From Rhodococcus sp. H36-A4 (GTDB lineage Bacteria > Actinomycetota > Actinomycetes > Mycobacteriales > Mycobacteriaceae), in NCBI RefSeq assembly GCF_027158005.1, contig NZ_JAPVLQ010000006.1, forward strand, positions 405,573 to 469,572: a stretch of DNA of 64,000 nucleotides. The letters run 5' to 3'. Made by a program: the position numbers and the translations under genes. Numbering within the stretch: position 1 is the stretch's first letter; every line of letters starts with the position of its first letter. Below are positions 63,929 through 64,000 of the stretch, piece by piece. Under the pieces are notes generated by a model that was not told the DNA's origin, ran no database searches, and was given only the letters and a program-made list of their open reading frames with translations.

Positions 63929-64000
63929 TCAGTCGATCGCGCAGCCCACGGGTTGGTGCGTGTGGGTGCATTGGGCAGCGTACTCGGCGGGTGTCAGGTA
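63929..64000 (-). CDS. C-terminal end of an IS3-family transposase
   Basis: The last 23 residues of a transposase enter from the right edge on the minus strand and end at TGA 63929-63931. They have the IS3 OrfB-like pattern Tyr-Leu-Thr-Pro-Ala-Glu-Tyr. The rest lies outside the window, so whether the gene is intact cannot be said. Confidence 0.65.
   Translation of the reverse strand, partial: YLTPAEYAAQCTHTHQPVGCAID

Noticed and set aside
1..64000. tRNA, rRNA or replication origin
   Set aside because: No cloverleaf, rRNA-like block or DnaA-box cluster was noticed by reading; a covariance search was not possible.

Overview
The window is high-GC actinobacterial DNA. It most resembles a Rhodococcus or close Mycobacteriales relative. 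The reasons are strong G/C third-position bias, many GTG starts and stop-start overlaps, many TetR, MerR, HxlR, AraC and PucR regulators, an FAD-dependent 3-ketosteroid-dehydrogenase-like enzyme beside an old yellow enzyme, an MpaB-like oxygenase, and Ser/Thr kinase and BlaI/M56 genes. No rRNA, tRNA, CRISPR array or replication origin was seen. It reads as chromosomal accessory and metabolic DNA with several decayed genes and insertion-sequence scars.

Layout. 1-5.9 kb: tail of an unidentified gene, then a CDGSH iron-sulfur protein, a VIT/CCC1 metal transporter, a SulP-MerR operon with a MerR-type operator, an ABM monooxygenase, a YrhK-like membrane protein and mntH. 6-16.9 kb: an MFS-TetR efflux pair, a zinc alcohol dehydrogenase, an NPPY methyltransferase, an HxlR regulator, another methyltransferase, then a catabolic group (FAD dehydrogenase, old yellow enzyme, SDR, NTF2-like). 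17.5-25.5 kb: GlsB-like protein, methyltransferase, SLC13 transporter, a frameshifted multicopper oxidase, a NarL-type two-component system and a PAS-GGDEF protein. 25.6-31.3 kb: an OmpR-type two-component system whose kinase and regulator genes are separated by an opposite-strand COG4705 pseudogene, then PAP2, BlaI, M56 peptidase and a DUF2231-like protein.

31.4-40.6 kb: a one-module NRPS ending in a second condensation domain with no thioesterase, facing a divergent ABC exporter operon, then a small unknown gene and a receptor Ser/Thr kinase. 40.9-45.6 kb: an ISL3 transposase remnant, a long hairpin, an amidase, a PaaI-type thioesterase, a small ORF and an acyl-CoA-ligase-like enzyme. 45.6-54 kb: SIMPL lipoprotein, YceI, a secreted protein, a frameshifted SRPBCC gene, TetR/SDR/DUF1254, GNAT, an APC permease and a lipoprotein. 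54.1-58.6 kb: an AraC-SDR-cupin group, an IS3-type scar, then a TetR-MpaB pair with a perfect palindrome over the MpaB start. 58.8-62.4 kb: PucR divergent from a cytosine deaminase (yeast type)-CodB operon, closed by a 28-bp inverted repeat. 62.5-64 kb: a peroxiredoxin-like protein, an empty stretch, and the end of an IS3-family element running off the window.

Working units inferred from layout: metal and sulfate transport (VIT, MntH, SulP); steroid- or terpenoid-like oxidoreduction (12.7-16.9 kb); a small peptide pathway with a candidate exporter (31.4-38.6 kb); amide and acid activation (41.3-45.6 kb); and cytosine salvage (58.8-62.3 kb). No wholly new system can be demonstrated from sequence alone. 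The best leads are the NRPS/exporter locus, the split two-component system, the hairpin before the amidase and the operator palindromes.
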